DNA of 8,546 nt from an uncultured Collinsella sp. (GTDB lineage: Bacteria; Actinomycetota; Coriobacteriia; Coriobacteriales; Coriobacteriaceae). Where the stretch lies: NCBI GenBank assembly GCA_900759045.1, contig CAAETU010000041.1:1-8546 (forward strand), given 5' to 3'. The notes under the pieces are model-generated. The model worked only from the letters and a program-made list of their open reading frames with translations. It made no database searches and was not told the DNA's origin. Position numbers and translations under genes: made by a program. How positions within the stretch are numbered: the stretch's first letter is position 1; the number at the start of each line of letters is the position of its first letter. This document shows positions 5,919-8,546 of the stretch, one piece after another.

Positions 5919-6350
5919 ATGTCCAAGTACATCTCTGAGCTCATGTCGCCGCAGCTTATGGGCGTCATCTATGCCTTTGTTGGCTTTATCATCGCCCTGT
6001 ACGTGCTGTCGGTCGTCTATGTGTTCATCGACGCTCGCCGCCGCGGCGCCAGCGCCTACGTGGCATGGGGCATCATCGCCCTCATCCCGTTTGTAGGCCT
6101 CATTGCCTACCTGGTCCTGCGCCCGCACTCTTACGCGTCCGACCGCGAGGAGCAGGAGTTGGACATGGCCCTGCGCGAGCGCCAGCTTGCGCAGTACGGC
6201 ACCTGCCCGCAGTGCGGCGCGCCCATCGAGAAGGACTTCGTCGTCTGCCCGGTGTGCGATACCCAGGTTCGCAATGTCTGCCCCAGCTGCCATCGCCCGC
6301 TCGATGCGCACTGGAAGGTCTGCCCCTACTGCCGAACTCGCATCCAGTAA
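5919..6350 (+). CDS. Small membrane-anchored double zinc-ribbon protein
   Basis: The 143-aa product has two predicted membrane helices (about 14-37 and 46-67) separated by a basic IDARRRG loop, then a charged linker (about 70-93). A cytoplasmic double zinc ribbon follows, with four CPxC knuckles: C96/C99, C110/C113, C121/C124 and C135/C138. The N-terminal part resembles the short two-helix PLDc_N-type module and the C-terminal part resembles DZR-type zinc ribbons. No enzyme motif is present, so a sensing, scaffold or nucleic-acid/protein-binding role is possible but unproven. The ATG at 5919 has GAAAGG (5904-5909) nine bases upstream. It starts 100 bases after the hairpin array and is co-oriented with the array's presumed transcript. 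I could not find a convincing promoter in 5819-5903, so transcription might begin in or before the array. Confidence 0.85.
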   Translation: MSKYISELMSPQLMGVIYAFVGFIIALYVLSVVYVFIDARRRGASAYVAWGIIALIPFVGLIAYLVLRPHSYASDREEQELDMALRERQLAQYGTCPQCGAPIEKDFVVCPVCDTQVRNVCPSCHRPLDAHWKVCPYCRTRIQ

Positions 6351-6447
6351 CGCATCCATCGCCGGGCCGGCCGCAAGCCACGGGCACACCGCAAGCCACG
6401 CGCCCCCCACAGCCCCGCCCCACACGATGAAGCATGCGTAGAAAATC

Positions 6448-6480
6448 GCCCGCCGTGCCATTAAGGTGCGGCGGGCGCTT
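6448..6480 (+). terminator. Hairpin terminator after the zinc-ribbon gene
   Basis: GCCCGCCG (6448-6455) pairs with CGGCGGGC (6469-6476). Four more pairs, two of them wobble, close a 5-base ATTAA loop (6460-6464), giving a 12-bp stem. The downstream T-tract is weak (GCTTGTAT), while AAAAT just upstream would give a T-run on the opposite strand. It lies about 100 bases after the zinc-ribbon stop and immediately before the thrS promoter, which would insulate the two genes. Confidence 0.6.
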
Positions 6481-6506
6481 GTATACCAAGGCAACCTGCC
6501 TATAAT
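6479..6506 (+). promoter_or_regulatory. thrS promoter
   Basis: TATAAT at 6501-6506 is a perfect -10 box. TTGTAT (6479-6484), 16 bases upstream, is a modest -35 match and overlaps the tail of the terminator. The start would fall near 6513, leaving a leader of about 64 nt before the thrS ATG. The -10 is strong and the -35 is tentative. Confidence 0.6.
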
Positions 6507-6549
6507 GATGCAAGTCAAAAACGCCGAGCGCATAGCACGCACTTGCATC
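6507..6549 (+). promoter_or_regulatory. 9-bp inverted repeat across the thrS transcription start
   Basis: GATGCAAGT (6507-6515) and ACTTGCATC (6541-6549) are perfect inverted repeats, 25 bases apart. The left arm directly follows the TATAAT box and the right arm ends 11 bases before the AGGAG ribosome-binding site. From the predicted start near 6513 most of the left arm would not be transcribed, so a repressor site or DNA loop fits better than an RNA hairpin, unless transcription enters from upstream. No T-box consensus is present. Confidence 0.45.
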
Positions 6550-6576
6550 AGGCATCCGAGAGGAGAAAACATACCC

Positions 6577-8340
<1,764 letters not shown>

Positions 8341-8362
8341 GGCAAACTACACAACAATTAAC

Positions 8363-8398
8363 AAAGGCGACCGTCCACACAGGGCGGTCGCCTTTTTT
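8363..8398 (+). terminator. thrS: Intrinsic terminator of thrS
   Basis: GGCGACCGTCC (8366-8376) pairs with GGGCGGTCGCC (8382-8392), including one G-T wobble, around a 5-base ACACA loop. Six T residues (8393-8398) follow directly and AAA precedes the stem. It begins 22 bases after the thrS stop codon and is a textbook rho-independent terminator. Confidence 0.92.
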
Positions 8399-8412
8399 CA
8401 TGCCGAAATAAG

Positions 8413-8439
8413 AAAAGCCGCTGGTTGAGCGGCTTTTTT
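8413..8439. terminator. Second, bidirectional hairpin terminator
   Basis: AAAAGCCGCT (8413-8422) and AGCGGCTTTT (8428-8437) are perfectly complementary around a 5-base GGTTG loop, with T residues continuing to 8439. The A-run on the left gives a T-run on the minus strand, so it could terminate in both directions. It may back up the thrS terminator or serve a leftward gene beyond the right edge. Confidence 0.8.
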
Positions 8440-8459
8440 GTTGCACAAAAAGGCTTATA

Positions 8460-8513
8460 GGACAAAATGTGTGTCCAAGTTGGGGGCATCGGCGCAGGTC
8501 GATGCCCCTTTTT
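8460..8513 (+). terminator. Third hairpin with T-tract, preceded by a small stem-loop
   Basis: GGGGCATCG (8483-8491) pairs with CGATGCCCC (8500-8508) around an 8-base loop, and five T residues follow (8509-8513). Just upstream, GGACA (8460-8464) pairs with TGTCC (8472-8476) around 7 bases. There is no gene between the thrS terminator and this point. It may end a very short RNA, or be another layer of termination or an attenuator for a gene beyond 8546. No good promoter for a separate RNA was found. Confidence 0.6.
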
Positions 8514-8546
8514 CAGCCGTTTAAATTCCGTGCCCGCTTTTAACCG

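Noticed and set aside
5644..5919. 91-codon leftward reading frame over the array
   Set aside because: It is composed of hairpin-array repeats read in one frame, has no family features, and varies with unit content.
6466..6576. Extended N-terminus of ThrRS
   Set aside because: It would run through the 3' arm of the terminator hairpin, the TATAAT promoter and the ribosome-binding site, and does not resemble a TGS domain.
6507..6576. T-box riboswitch before thrS
   Set aside because: The leader is too short, and neither the T-box consensus nor an antiterminator/terminator pair is present before the start codon.

Overview
This window most resembles a chromosomal segment of a high-GC gut actinobacterium of class Coriobacteriia, probably a Collinsella-type organism. 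That placement rests on GC-rich coding, the protein sequences, the gene mix and intergenic spaces full of short palindromic repeats. It is an inference from reading and was not tested by a search.

Layout. Positions 1-43 hold the first 14 codons of a leftward gene that runs off the edge, possibly a transposase. Positions 163-1251 (minus) encode an M24-family Xaa-Pro-type aminopeptidase with its own promoter. The 468-base gap at 1252-1719 is packed with palindromic elements: three copies of a 33-bp repeat, a 160-bp MITE-like element with 26-bp terminal inverted repeats, and a 22-bp-stem hairpin whose half copy reappears at 119-138. Positions 4949-1720 (minus) are a tight three-gene operon: a GlpA/GlpO-like FAD dehydrogenase with a C-terminal [2Fe-2S] domain, a pyridine-nucleotide-disulfide-type FAD/NAD oxidoreductase, and a small cysteine-rich DUF1667 protein. 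By family knowledge these form an anaerobic glycerol-3-phosphate-dehydrogenase-like flavoprotein complex. No glpK or glpF is visible here.

The 969-base divergent gap at 4950-5918 carries the most striking feature. It is an array of nine units of exactly 57 bp (16-bp arm, 25-bp loop, 16-bp complementary arm) repeating every 80-81 bp from 5119 to 5818. Arm variants are mostly G-T wobbles when read on the plus strand, which suggests a structured plus-strand RNA. Each arm can pair with either neighbour, so two hairpin registers are possible. I do not recognise it as a known family.

Rightward genes follow: a membrane-anchored double zinc-ribbon protein (5919-6350), a hairpin terminator, a promoter with a perfect TATAAT box overlapped by a 9-bp inverted repeat, and thrS (6577-8340), a threonyl-tRNA synthetase without the usual N-terminal TGS domain. 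Three hairpins with T-tracts follow thrS.

The operon is a redox module, and the peptidase and thrS are housekeeping genes. The array has no assigned partner; the zinc-ribbon gene, which starts 100 bases past it in the direction of its presumed transcript, is the nearest candidate.
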